A stretch of DNA of 64,000 nt from Tupaia tana (lineage: Eukaryota; Chordata; Mammalia; Scandentia; Tupaiidae), in NCBI GenBank assembly GCA_026018925.1, contig JAKSZU010000005.1, forward strand, positions 24,368,779 to 24,432,778, in the 5' to 3' direction. The translations under genes and the position numbers were made by a program. This document shows positions 42,590-53,469 of this stretch, piece by piece. The notes under the pieces are model-generated. The model had not been told where the DNA came from. It was given only the letters and a program-made list of their open reading frames with translations, and did no database searches. Numbering within the stretch: position 1 is the first letter of the stretch; each line of letters opens with the position of its first letter.

Positions 42590-43780
42590 TGTGCATGCAT
42601 GCCTGTCTGGAACTGCCCTGTTTCAGTAACATTATGATGTGAACGGCATGAGAAAAATTCTGAAGATCATAAGCCGGGGATGGGAATTAAATCATTACAG
42701 GCACATCTGGGAACTGTTTTGCCAGGTAATCTAGTTGTCGGGAGAATAAGAGAAAGGGTGAGTAATATTCAAAGGGGTTACAAAAATGCAAGGTGAATTT
42801 TAGCTTTTGACTTTTTTTTTATCAAAGTGGGACTCATAAATAGTTACATCATATCTACTCCACCTTTCTCGGCTTCTCATAAGGGACATTTACCTAAGCA
42901 CATAAAATGTACAATAATATCTAAGCCTCAGATAGGTTTTACAACCAAGAATAAGGGGAAAAATTAAGTGTCACTTATTGGCCAGCACGTTGGGCCCTCG
43001 TCAGTACCATCTTGCCCAATAAAAGGGGAGGGCGGTATCAGTAACTGCTTGTCACAGGGAACAGGAGCCGCAAAGAATGCCCCTGAGTATTATCAAGAGA
43101 GTTAAGTGAATAGCAAATCTCATCCCAAACACCAAAATGTGACTGCTAATAACAGAATGAAGTTAACATCTAATTAGTGGTAGCGTGTCTAAGGTAATGT
43201 CATCACACAAGTTGTTTCTTCTCCATCTGTAGAGGAATCGGAGTACACACCTGGCGTTGTTTAATTTACGTTGCATTGTTCAGAGTAAGCGAGACCCGAG
43301 TCTATTTGGTATGCTACCCGGGGGACTGTAGGCCTCTTGGCTGAGTGAATTGACAAATGAGGTCTCCTAAACCTGTCAGGTGAAGCCCTGACGCCGGACT
43401 GGGGGTTCCCACCACAAGGCAGGCAGTGATGGAGCTGCACGGGCTCTGCCTGTTTTTCCGCAGTTTCCATTTCTCCAAGGCAATTCTGTCGAGGCACAGA
43501 TTCCACCCAGCGTAGCTAAGCAGTGTGTCTTTCCTGCCAAGTGTAAGGAAGGCGTTTTCTCAGGTGACATCAGGCACCCCTAGGTGTTGGAATTAAAAAG
43601 CAGCTGAAAAGAGCCGAGACTGTCAGGGACAGGAGACCTCTGCTGCAGGCCCTGAGCACGGCCTTGCTCAGAGCATCGTCTTGCTGTTTGGCCCCTGGCC
43701 TCTCTGCCTCTGTGAAAAACGGGATCCACAGTAGGGGAGGCCGGCGGCACCCCGGAACTTGGTTACCATCTCTGCCTTCT
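42590..43780. other. Repeat-free stretch over 1 kb; candidate noncoding element
   Basis: No recognised repeat. 43260-43780 is somewhat GC-richer with frames up to 81 codons and no motif. Confidence 0.35.
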
Positions 43781-44670
43781 TTGCTTTCTATGGATTTCCT
43801 TTCATTTTCGTCCATTTTAATAGAGACATTGGAGTGGTCTTCCGAGCTTTAGCTTTGTGCCTCACGATTATTTTAGGCCCGTGGTGTGGTTTTCATCATC
43901 GCTTTTTATGTTTTCAATACTCCTTCTCTTTTTCTAACTTCTAGAATGCTTTGATGTATTTTCTTCAAACTTGTTTTCACTCGTAATTCTGTTGCTTTTC
44001 AATTTTGTTTTTGCTTTTGACTTCTTAGTTGCTAGAATGCCTTCTAGCTTTATATTTTTTTATTTAGATTGTGGTAATTTTAACTTTTATATCCTTATCC
44101 TTCATTTTGTTGTACTTTCTACTGGTGTTATACTTTTAAAAATATTTTTTATCTCTTTTAGTCTAAATTGTATTTATTCCATCACTTAAACGTTATTTTA
44201 TTTTCAATCTTCATGTGGTTTAATTAATTTTCTTCTTTTGATGTTTTTAAAAATCATTCATCTTACCTTATTAGATTTATTCTCTTCACTGACCACCTTC
44301 CCTTATATTCTCTTCTTTTTTTTTTTCTTTTATGCTTCATTTACTTTGTGACTTAATTTTAGGGATGAGACATAGTTTAGGGTTTCATTTTGGGGCTTAG
44401 AAGGACCAGGTGGGAAATATGAGCGTGTGCCTTGGGCCAGCTCTAAGGCAATAAGAGGCAGGTGGTGTGGGCCGCCTGCCAGATACTGTGTCCGGCCCAG
44501 AAGATCCAAGTGCAGGAACGCTACTGAAGCAAATATCTGAGATAAAAAGCAAATGCTAATACTGGTCGTTTCCAAGTAGAATCATCATTTGTTTTTTCTC
44601 TCTGTTCTTCTGTCTTTTCAAGTCTTTTACAAATGTAATAACAGGAGAAAGGTTGAAACAAAAATGAAAC
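43780..44670. other. T-rich stretch then unassigned DNA
   Basis: 43790-44330 is strongly T-rich on the plus strand and may be a decayed LINE; no block is clear enough to name. Confidence 0.35.
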
Positions 44671-44671
44671 A

Positions 44672-44902
44672 CAGGGCTGACCTCATAGCCGAATGGTTGC
44701 ATAGCTGACTGCAGTTCAATCTCTGACCCTACTGGCTTAAAGGACATGCCAGGCATAGATGCATACATTCCCTAAATCCCAAGAAATGGAGAAAGGCGGA
44801 GAAGGGATTATGGCATGACCATGCCCCGTTGAAGGGTGCAGTCTCCTTCTCCCTCTCTCTCTCTCTGTGTCTCTCTTGCTAGTGCACATACCTGCTGGTG
44901 AT

Positions 44903-44943
<41 letters not shown>

Positions 44944-44958
44944 ACAAACAAACAAATA
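44672..44958 (+). repeat. SINE-A-type copy, diverged, (AAAT)n tail
   Basis: GGGCTGACCTCATAGCCGAA head, GACATGCCAGGCATAGATGC, TTATGGCATGACCATGCCCC, (CT)n tract, and a long (AAAT)n then (AAAC)n tail. Confidence 0.75.
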
Positions 44959-44959
44959 A

Positions 44960-45680
44960 GTATCACTGTGCTCACCAGAAAAAACACGTCTGCAGGCTGG
45001 GTGTGGCCTGGCTCCTTGGGCGTGTGACCTTGACTTATGTTCACAGGGGCAGGAAAGAAGCCCGTATTGCATGGAGGGGACGTCCAAGCCCTTGTTCCTT
45101 ATGCTGTCCTTGCAGTCCCTCTCTTGCCTTCTTAATCTAACTCATGATTTTCAAGGACAGTTCTCCCCAAATCTTATCCCCTTTCAAGGCTCTTATCAGC
45201 AAGATTGCTTACCAGTACAGCCAAAGGAATACTTACTACATTCCAAGGGCCACTGTCACTTCCGAGCACCTGTGTTCTTTTTTTATTGTTATCTTTTTAG
45301 AAAGAGGTTGTGAGTCATGTTTTTGCCAGGATTGGCAACTAGGAAGCTCAGCACCAAATAGGTAATCTGCCTTTCACTGCGATTCATGATTTCAGCATTA
45401 TCTCACTCGTGTCAAACCCACGTTTGTTCTTTCTTTGAGTTCCTCACTAACTTTTAAATCCTGTTTTACTGAATGTGTTTTATAAGACACCTTAAATCTT
45501 TGTGTTGTTATAAGGTATATGTAACTGACTAAATGAATGTGATCTCTCTCAGCTTACCTTCATTTTCATTTCTGCATAGCCTTTCTGCACCTCTCTTCCA
45601 CTTCAACAGTGCACATGTGCACGTGTGTGTGCATGCACACACATACATTCTTCTCCTGGGGCTATTTATCCAGAAGTAAT
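44960..45680. other. No gene or repeat recognised
   Basis: Contains a TTATAAG...TTATAAGG repeat pair near 45480-45515 but nothing I can classify. Confidence 0.35.
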
Positions 45681-45688
45681 GATGAGAC

Positions 45689-45915
45689 GTGGCTCAGGCA
45701 GCAGTACAGCAATAATGCAACTGGACGCACACCGGAAGGTCCGGGGTTGAGTTCTGGATTTAGCCATGCTGCATACTGGGCGTATGTGCATGCCGGTGAT
45801 CTGGGTGGCTGGCTGTGACTGGGGCCCTGGATCACAGCACGAAGACTCTGTTAAAGGTGCCTCTCTCCTCTCTATCTCATGGAAAATATAAATAAAAACA
45901 AAACAAAAAAAAGAA
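45689..45915 (+). repeat. SINE-B copy
   Basis: GACGTGGCTCAGGCAGCAGT head, GTCCGGGGTTGAGTTCTGGA B-box region, GATCACAGCACGAAGACTCTG, tail CATGGAAAATATAAATAAAA. Confidence 0.8.
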
Positions 45916-45944
45916 AAAATGAGACTTACCCAAATTGATCATAT

Positions 45945-46160
45945 CTTTTTTTTTAAGTTGTTTTTTTCTCCCTCCCATGATAGAAAACTCCCAACAGGCA
46001 TTTAGGTGCTGCCATTTGTCTCCAGCCTCAGCTCGCCCAGGATCATGGGCACACATACCCCCGGGTACTCAGTGAGAACTGCAGACATAAACAGAGAACC
46101 TTTCCCTGTGTGTCAGTCTTGCAGAGTGTCATGTTTTACTGCTGTGCCACCATTTAACCC
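45945..46160 (-). repeat. SINE-B copy, inverted to the previous one
   Basis: TCCCTCCCATGATAGAAAAC tail complement to TTTACTGCTGTGCCACC. Tail-to-tail with the copy at 45.7-45.9 kb, 30 bp apart. Confidence 0.75.
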
Positions 46161-46199
46161 TATGAATTCACCATACTTTCTTCATGCCTTTGCTTTTTT

Positions 46200-46459
46200 A
46201 ATTTTTTTTTGGAGAAGTTTTGCTATAGGGTGTGTGAGCTTGCCAGAAAGACAGAGAGAGACAGAGAGGTAGAAAGTGAGAAATCGCCCCCCAGGGAGGA
46301 TGGCCACGCCGCAATCCCTTCTCCTCCATTCTCCTCTTGGGATCTTGGGCATGCACGCACACGCACCTGGCGTGAGTCTAAGCCACCGTGTCTGGGACTT
46401 GAACTGTGGTCGACTACATGGGAGTTCAGTGACATAGCCATTATGCTAACTGCCGATTC
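46200..46459 (-). repeat. SINE-A copy
   Basis: GGAGAAGTTTTGCTATAGGG to GCTAACTGCCGATTCCC; target duplication CATGCCTTTGC (46184-46194 and 46460-46470). Confidence 0.9.
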
Positions 46460-46514
46460 CCATGCCTTTGCATTTTATATGAACTTTCTCAAGTTAGCTC
46501 TTTGCTTGGCCTTA

Positions 46515-46782
46515 TTTATTTTATTTATTTATTTTTAGAGGTTTTTTTCTATAGGGCGCCTGCGCTCACCAGAAAGACAGAGAGAGACAGAGAGACAGAA
46601 AGTGAGAAATCACCCCCCAGGAGGGATGGCCACGCCGCAATCCCTTCTCCTCCATTCTCTCGGGATCTTGGGCACGCACGCACACGCGCCCGGCGTGTTT
46701 TAAGCCACCGGGTCCAGGACACGAACTGCGGTCGACTACATGGGTGTCCAGTGACATAGCCATTACGCTAACTGCTGGTCCC
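46515..46782 (-). repeat. SINE-A copy, young
   Basis: AGAGGTTTTTTTCTATAGGG to CGCTAACTGCTGGTCCC; flanks TTGGCCTTA on both sides. Same orientation and 55 bp from the previous copy. Confidence 0.9.
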
Positions 46783-46789
46783 TTTGGTT

Positions 46790-47090
46790 GGCCTTACTGA
46801 TTTCTACTCATGCTTAAATCTCCTCTACATAAGTTTCTTCAACCTGTTTTCCTCCCTTCTCCGTTTCTCTTTAAGATTGATCTCCTTGATCTCATCGAAC
46901 CCATTAGAATAGTGTGTATTCTAATTATTAGGTTGTTGGAAAATTCATGATGTATTTTTCTATGTAAAATGTATCATGACTTTCCCGACAACCCAATATA
47001 ATAATCTGTCTGTTTCTCTTGACCTTCCCCACCGAACTATGAGTTCCTTAGTGGCTGAGGCATTTTATTTCCTGAACGTTTCCATAAAGG
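46790..47090 (-). repeat. L2-like remnant split by a MITE-1 (tentative)
   Basis: TCTCTTGACCTTCCCCACCGAACTATGAGTTCC resembles L2 3' complement; the pyrimidine-rich part before the MITE fits the same element. Confidence 0.45.
46928..46996. repeat. MITE-1 copy, complete, with TA duplication
   Basis: 69 bp, almost a perfect palindrome: TTAGGTTGTTGGAAAATTCA and the complementary right end TGACTTTCCCGACAACCCAA, with TA immediately on both sides (46926-46927 and 46997-46998). TA duplication and short palindromic form are the marks of Tc1/mariner-derived MITEs such as human MADE1, whose end TTAGGTTGGTGCAAAA is similar. Confidence 0.9.
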
Positions 47091-47213
47091 TAATATAAAA
47101 TGCTACCCAGACACTTGCACACATGGGGTAAAAAGTGACAAAACATAAAACAGAAATCAGCAAGAGTACATTTTAAGGCACAGGCTGTTGTATGAGTAAA
47201 AATTAGGAGTCTT

Positions 47214-47599
47214 TAAATTTCAGAGAAAATACGTTTCATGAAAAAACTAGGCTGGGATTTCAAAACTTTTTACATCAAAATAAACTCATCCTGGGAACCA
47301 GCAGTTAGAGTAATGGCTATGTCACTGGACTCCCACGTAGTCGACTGCGGTTCGCGTCCCGGATCCGGTGGCTTGGAACTCACGCCGGGCGCGTGTGCGT
47401 GCATGCCCAAGATCCCGAGAGGAGAATGGAGGAGAAGGGATTGCAGCGTGACCATCCCCCTGGGGGGTGATTTCTCATTTTTTGTCTCTATGTCTCTCTC
47501 TGTCTGTCTGTCTGGCGAGTGCACGCGCCCTATAGTGAAAACCTCTCCAAAAACAAAAACAAAACTCATCCTTTCATTTTTCCACAAACTTTTTGAAGT
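47214..47599. repeat. MITE-2 copy split by a SINE-A
   Basis: Left part with TTTCATGAAAAAACTAG and ACATCAAAATAAACTCATCC, right part ATTTTTCCACAAACTTTTTGAAG. The interior is the complement of the TTTATTTTGGTGCAAAA block seen at 51.98 kb. Confidence 0.75.
47292..47561 (+). repeat. SINE-A copy, very young, nested in MITE-2
   Basis: GGGAACCAGCAGTTAGAGTA to CCTATAGTGAAAACCTCTCC, high CpG retention, target duplication AAACTCATCC on both sides. Confidence 0.95.
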
Positions 47600-47869
47600 T
47601 TAGCCTATGCAGATTTTTAGTCATTTCGTCATGCATCAGTGTCAATGAATGATGTTGACTAAAATCTTTGCGTTTCTCCTTAAGAGACAGGTTTCACTCT
47701 ATTATTATCTGTCAGGAGCTATTATTTGGCCTGGTACAGGTTGACTTATATTAAGTATAGAAAGACATAGCTCACAGTTTCAGATTCTGTTAAGTAAGCC
47801 TTTGCACAGATGTATTTTTTACTGTGGCTTTTCTATCCTTTCACTTATACAGTACCCAATATTTTCTTT

Positions 47870-48650
47870 TGCATTCACCATGAACATCCTGATGTGTTCC
47901 TTCAAATTCACTCTTTCTTCTGTCTACCCCATCTGTAATAATATCCTCTCCCTTCTCTTCCCCAGAAGTGTGGAACCTTGAAGTAATCTCTGACACTTTA
48001 GTCTCCTTCTCTTATTGCTTCTAGTCAATGGCCACATCCTCTGGATCCTATCCCTGTGACAAGTTCCATGTATGCCCTTTTCTCTCCCTTCTGGTAGACA
48101 TTTTTTCAGTTGGGGCCTTCGATACCTGTCACTTATTTGAGAACTTTATAACTTATCTCCTTGCCTCCCACCTCTCCTCTGCAATGCATTTTACTTGGAT
48201 GATAGAAATCTTCACAAGGCACACAGGAGCTCTTCATTTCACTCTTCTCTCCATGGGGCTGAGCCCAATCTAAAGATGTCCTACAAGAGACTTCAGAAAG
48301 TTTGTGGAAAAATGGAATTAAAGTAAAAGTTTACATTGGTGAAAAGCAATTTAAATCCATGCATCGTTTTGTCATGACACGTTTTCCATGAACTCTTTGA
48401 AGAGCAACTGTACATTGTGTTGAGTGGGTAAAGTGCCTTCAGGGGCTCTTCATCATTTATCCAGTCACGTCAGACTTTTCTAGCGAGACATTAGTGGCCC
48501 TGCATAGTTCAGTCCTAACCTCTTCTTTAGGCTTCTCTGCAGCTTTCTCCAGCATTTCCACAACTCTCCAGCTCCCTCCCCAATAGTGCTTTTCATGCCT
48601 TGTAGCATCCTTCTCTAACTATCTCCGCTTGTCAAAACGATCTGCATTTC
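47870..48650 (-). repeat. L2-like remnant split by a MITE-2 (tentative)
   Basis: Long pyrimidine-rich stretch with GGAACCTTGAAGTAATCTCTGACAC and, after the MITE, GTGCCTTCAGGGGCTCTTCAT resembling the L2 complement order. Ends uncertain. Confidence 0.45.
48289..48404. repeat. MITE-2 copy, complete
   Basis: 116 bp with inverted ends: GACTTCAGAAAGTTTGTGGAAAA and TTTTCCATGAACTCTTTGAAG. Interior TTACATTGGTGAAAAGCA is shared with the others. Confidence 0.8.
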
Positions 48651-48656
48651 ACAATT

Positions 48657-48886
48657 AAATTTTTTTGTTAGTCCATTTCTTTCTTCCATGAGTAAGAGAA
48701 AGAGAGAGAGAATGTAATCCCAATGATGTCTTTACACCAAGATCCGGACCCAGCTCCAGCCAGCACCAGATGTTGGGATGTGTGCAGGTGGCATGTTCAG
48801 GGAGGTCTCCAGGTATGAACCTGAAACTTTCCTACGTGGGTCAGCCTCAAAGAGTGTTTCAGTACTGCTGTGTCACTGTCCCACCT
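48657..48886 (-). repeat. SINE-B copy
   Basis: TTCTTTCTTCCATGAGTAAG tail complement, GGAGGTCTCCAGGTATGAAC and TACGTGGGTCAGCCTCAAAG body, ending GTACTGCTGTGTCACTGTCCC. Confidence 0.8.
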
Positions 48887-48889
48887 CCT

Positions 48890-49275
48890 GAAATTCAATT
48901 TAAATGTTGCCTCTTCCATTCTTCTAGTTGAATTAACAAATAGTCCCTTTCTATGATGCGCTGATGGAATTTAACTTATAATCTATTTATCTTTTAGAAC
49001 CCACCACATTTTTTCTTGACTTACCATTATTACATTTGACTATATTTCTGAGTTTCCCCTTTTATGGTGGTAGGGGGGGTTCTCCTTGACAGTAGGAAGA
49101 AACAATGTACTTAGCTTGACATTCTTCAAAGCATCTTACATCCTGTGTTCTTTTCTTTATAAATGTTTATTGAATATAAACAGCAGTTTGTGCTAACTAA
49201 GAAGTCTTGATTATCCCCATGGGTAGTGAAGGCGAGTGGACCAGACATTGGGCTCGCAGGGTCCTTTCACCAAGA
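48890..49275. other. No gene or repeat recognised
   Basis: AT-rich; nothing supported. Confidence 0.35.
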
Positions 49276-49279
49276 ATGA

Positions 49280-49400
49280 CTCAGACTGGGAACTAATTGA
49301 ATCAAGAAATCTTCAGGGATTTGTTCAAATGAAAATCCTCTGTGACCCCAGGCAAGTCATTTAACTTTATTGTGTCTTAGATGACTCACCTGTCAAATAT
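49280..49400 (+). repeat. MIR copy
   Basis: CTGTGACCCCAGGCAAGTCATTTAAC then TGTCTTAGATGACTCACCTGTCAAAT is the MIR core. Confidence 0.75.
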
Positions 49401-49404
49401 CCTC

Positions 49405-50170
49405 TCTTCAAGGTCTTTTCTGAGAAAAAATAAAAATGTGAAAACACCTCAATCTTTTAAGATCTTTAAATCTCATAGAAAAAGCCTTTGCATAAATAAC
49501 CCACATGCACGTAGGCTTGGAGTGTTTAACTAGCAAAAATGCCAGACTCTGATGGTCCAGGAAGGTCTGATAATGAAGGCAAGTATTTCAGTTACCATCA
49601 ATCTGGGAGTTATTTTCTTCCTGCCAAAAGCCCAGTGGCTTATATAACTCTACCTCACCACAGCACAGAGATAAAAGCCAATCCCAGGCAACTGCAGCAG
49701 GTAATTTTGCAGAGTATGCATTGCAAGAGAGCACTGTACATTTCTTTTAGAAGCAAATTAGGAATAGCAATAACCCAAGCAATAAAATAAGGACTCTGCA
49801 GTTTAATAACTGAATTTGGAGTCATAGTTCTTCGATGTTTTTTAACAATATGAAAACAAGGAACACGTGCATTCTAAGTCCTCGATGAGAATGAGCAGAT
49901 TATAGAAGTGCTGTTGTCCTCAGTTATACCAGGCTACAGGGTTTGATGGTTAAATTGTTAAACTCCTTATTGAAATGCATAGGCTTAGCCTATCCCCTGT
50001 CATATTTGTTCAAATATAGTACAGTGAACGCCAGTTTGTCTCGTAAGCTTTGTTTCAGTCATTTCCAGGTAACCTGTAGTTCTCCGTAGAATACTGACTT
50101 AAAGCAAATTTCTTTAGGTGGGGAAGGAAATGGATCTTCTCAATCAACAAGAGCAGCCTAGAGAGGGAGG
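49405..50170. other. Repeat-poor stretch, no gene seen
   Basis: No recognised repeat; the 83-codon frame at 49539-49790 has no motif. Confidence 0.35.
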
Positions 50171-50174
50171 AGGT

Positions 50175-50345
50175 GAAGAATAATAATTAACATTCACTGA
50201 ACACTGGCAATGGTACAGCTACTTTTATGCTCATTTCAAATGAGAGAAGTAGGGCCTAGGGGGCATTAAGTTACTTTCCCAAGTAAGCCATGCATCTGGA
50301 ATTTAATCCTGACTGACCTAATTCAAGAATCCATGCTCTTAGAAT
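50175..50345 (-). repeat. MIR copy
   Basis: AATGAGAGAAGTAGGGCCTAGGG, TTAAGTTACTTTCCCAAGTAAG and GGAATTTAATCCTGACTGACC follow the MIR complement to CCATGCTCTTA. Confidence 0.75.
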
Positions 50346-50349
50346 CCCA

Positions 50350-50790
50350 TCCCCAGCCCTCCAATTTCCGAGGTGTAGCGGAAGTTGACGACGAGTGGTA
50401 TCTGATTATGGTCTGTGCTTATCTCGCTGTGCTTATCTACCTTTCAGCCCCGTAACTCCAGACCCAGGTGTTATTCCTCTCCCCACCCCGCAAGGCCAGG
50501 AGCGTGTGTCTGTTGGATGAAGTTTCAAGAGAAGCGTCTGGTGGATTAAGGGGGAGCGTGGGAGTCGGCAGCACAGGCCACCACACATGGAGCTGCACAG
50601 GCTCAGCAGCAGCCACCTGGGACACCTCCTGTCTTCCTGACACCATCGCTAGCAGCTTCATGGCCTTCCTGGTGATGGAAGCCCGGTCTTCACACGTTCA
50701 TCATGGAATTCTCCGGCATAATACCCTGGAGCTTTCTGTTTTTAAAGTGCTATTTATCATCTAGATATTGGTTATACATATGGTATCATA
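50350..50790. other. No gene or repeat recognised
   Basis: GC-moderate with a few CpGs; frames of 74-98 codons overlap on both strands with no motif. Confidence 0.35.
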
Positions 50791-50794
50791 AAAA

Positions 50795-51110
50795 CTCCGT
50801 TGACAGATACTGTGTGCCTAGCATGTGGTAGGGAGGGGCTAGGAATTCAAGACGAGTGGGAAGTAGTCTCTGCCCTCGGAGAAGTCCCTGTCTGGTGGGA
50901 GAAAATGAATGAACGGGATCAGTGAAGCCATATGAAGTAGTGGGGCAGAGTAGAGTTGGGTCCAGGAATGCTCCAGAGATGGGTGATATTTGAGCCTCCA
51001 GTGAAAGGTAAGCTTCCCAGGTGAGCAAGGACAGGAGGAGTATGCAGACAGAAAATGCCCAGGGTACATGAAGAAGAATGCTAGTGCTGCAGGGTGCTTT
51101 AGGAAAATGT
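50795..51110 (+). repeat. L2-like LINE 3' fragment
   Basis: CTGTGTGCCTAGCATGTGGTAGGG, CTCTGCCCTCGGAGAAGTCCC and GGTGATATTTGAGCCTCCAGTG follow L2 3' sequence. The long minus-strand frame here is not a gene. Confidence 0.6.
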
Positions 51111-51228
51111 GTTAGAGATAGATCATTATTAAGCGCTTTATTGGATGTATCTTGTAGAGAGCAGGAGCCTCTAAAGGCTCGTGAGCAGGGTAAAGATGCA
51201 ATCACATCTGCTTTAAAAGGCACCCTGA

Positions 51229-51410
51229 GGGGGCCCACAGGTGGTGCGGTGGTTAAGGAGCTGAACTCCCACATGGTTGACTGCAGTTTGAGTCCCAGGC
51301 CTGGCGGCTTACTTTCTTGCTTTCCCTCTCTCTTTCTGTCTCTCTCTGGTGAGCATGTGTGCCCTGTGGCAAATGGAATAATGATGATGATGAGAAATTA
51401 AATAAATAAT
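51229..51410 (+). repeat. SINE-C / short SINE-A form
   Basis: GGGGGCCCACAGGTGGTGCG head, TTTGAGTCCCAGGCCTGGCGGC, then straight to the pyrimidine tract without the GTGCCCAAGATC middle, but with the SINE-A end GAGCATGTGTGCCCTGTGGC. It joins features of both forms. Confidence 0.8.
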
Positions 51411-51782
51411 TCTTTAAACAAATTTTCAAAGGGAAGTCACCCATCAAATAGAGTAAAGACAGACCGAAAGAGAACACCACCAAGAGAAATGTGGTAGGAA
51501 TTAGTGTCACAGCACTGAAAGTGATGACAGTGGCCTCAGCATGGGAGAGGCAATGGAAAGGAGGAGTGGGGATAGATCTGAGAAAAGTCTTGGCTACGTG
51601 GTTGTCAGAATACTGTGCACACCTAGCTCTGCTGGCTCACTTGGTAAGAAGCAAATGTATGGCTGTCCAGGTTCACTGAAACAACAGCTTGCCTATGAAG
51701 TATTGCTAACTCTTGGTAATCTTGGGGAAAATAATATGAGGTGCTGGACTCTCCCATGGCTGACCGCAGTGTGTGCCTTATC

Positions 51783-51885
51783 TACAAAGTAGACATGAGA
51801 TCATATATCCAGTAGATGTTTTGGAGGTTAAATACAAGCATGCCACTCTGCACACAGTTCTCAATAAATGTTTGCTATTTTCATC
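51783..51885 (+). repeat. MIR 3' fragment
   Basis: TACAAAGTAGACATGAGATC and ACACAGTTCTCAATAAATGTTTGC fit the MIR 3' half. Confidence 0.6.
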
Positions 51886-51930
51886 TTCCCATAATTTTCC
51901 TTATCCTCAAACAAGGTTCATATCAATACA

Positions 51931-52358
51931 AGGGGATTTTAAAAAGTTCTTAGAAATGGAAGTAAACTAAGTTTATTTTGGTGCAAAAAAACTTTGAAAT
52001 CTATGCTTAGGTTTTTCAGAATATTCATTTTCCATAAACTTTTTGTCGTGGTGGTTTTTTAAGGTTTTTGCTATAGGTCACGTGAGCTTGCCAGAGAGAG
52101 ACAGTGAGAGGGAAAGTGAGAGAGAGACAGTGAGAGGGAAAGTGAGAAATCACCCCCCCACCCCCCCAGGGAGGATGGCCATGTCACAATCCCTTCTGCT
52201 CCATTCTCCTCCTGGGATTTTGGGCGTGCATGCACAAACACCTGGTGTGCTTCTTAAGCTGCCAAGTTCAGGACTCGAACCATAGTTGACCATGTGGGAA
52301 TCCAGCACCTTAACCACTACACCACCTGCTAGCCCCTCCATGAACTTCTGAAGACCCC
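51931..52358. repeat. MITE-2 copy hit by a SINE-A near its right end
   Basis: GGGATTTTAAAAAGTTCTTAG left end, TTTATTTTGGTGCAAAAAAAC interior, right end TTTCCATAAACTTTTTG at 52029-52045 and, beyond the SINE, the duplicated TCCATGAACTTCTGAAGACCC. Confidence 0.75.
52046..52336 (-). repeat. SINE-A copy with duplicated purine tract
   Basis: AAGGTTTTTGCTATAGGTCA to ACCACCTGCTAGCCCC; the unit AGAGAGACAGTGAGAGGGAA is duplicated in tandem around 52095-52145. Target duplication TCCAT(A/G)AACTT on both sides. Confidence 0.85.
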
Positions 52359-52369
52359 TCATCTACTGT

Positions 52370-53450
52370 CCTGCTCTCATGAGAATATCAAATTAACATT
52401 CAAACTTTAGATATAGCTCCTCATGTGTCTGAGACAGAATTTATTCCCGTGAGAGATGGCTATGTATGTATGTGTGTGTATTGCACTGTAATGTCAGGAC
52501 AAAAATAGACACCATCCTTCAAAAGAAAGCCTTTAGAATAAGTGAAATGTGTTTATAAAGATTTATGTATGGCGCTAAACTAATTCTTGAGAATTGAGGT
52601 ATTTGTAGTCATTATTTCACACCAGTCAGAACAAGTACAAATGAACACGTCAAAATGATGACAATGATCATGCTTTTATAATTTGATTTCTTACATATTC
52701 TAATTATATTCTTTTAATTAGTAACCACTCTCTGTTCTTTAGCTTCCCTAAAGTGAGAATAAACTCAATTCCTAATGCAAAACAGTTTGTAATTTTTGTG
52801 TAAGATGACATGCTATTAAGTAAAAAGAATGACAATTGTTTTTCCACTAAAGACCTGGTAATGACAAAAGAGAACTTAAGCAAATCTCTGAGCAAGTATC
52901 TAATTTATAAAGTGTCTTGAAAAAGTCACTGTGTCATCGCTATCAGATTCACAGTAAAGATGTCACCAAAGCTGCATATATATATTAACTTTGGAAGTTG
53001 ATCCAAGATTTTGACCAGGCTAAGAACAACGATGACACATTTCAAGAGGCCTTGGGATTATAGTTGTGGAGCTCTTACAGGAATATGCTCAAGAGTTTGT
53101 TCAGATGTGCTAACCCGGCTGCAGCCTGCTCACTCCTGGGCACAGCACTGGTTGGTCTATGCGTCATGTCTGCGCTATTTTGCAGAACGCTGGCGGTCGC
53201 GGGCATACCCAGAATTCTCTTTGCCATCTTGCCCTATCCCCACCTCCTCTGCTTCCAAACTTAATTTACCACTTCAGTATGATGCTGGTTCATGAGGAAG
53301 AGTACTGTATATTAGGTTGTTCAAATATTTACAGAAAAAAATGGGGGGGGGGAGAGAGATTAATGAAGTATTGGGTAGTTGCAGGTTACCTAGGCTTCAA
53401 GATCTCATTTTATAAATTTTGCACTTGGAGATAGATGTTGAAATGTTTAC
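52370..53450. other. Repeat-poor stretch, no gene seen
   Basis: More than 1 kb without a recognised repeat. At 53309 there is TATTAGGTTGTTC, resembling a MITE-1 end without a matching right end. Overlapping frames at 53.0-53.4 kb have no motif. Confidence 0.35.
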
Positions 53451-53469
53451 GTTAAAGTATTGTTTTAGT

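Noticed and set aside
50786-51274. 162-codon minus-strand open frame
   Set aside because: Antisense to an L2-like fragment and running into a SINE-C; no protein motif.
53309-53341. Fourth MITE-1 copy
   Set aside because: TATTAGGTTGTTC matches the left end but no complementary right end follows within 100 bp.
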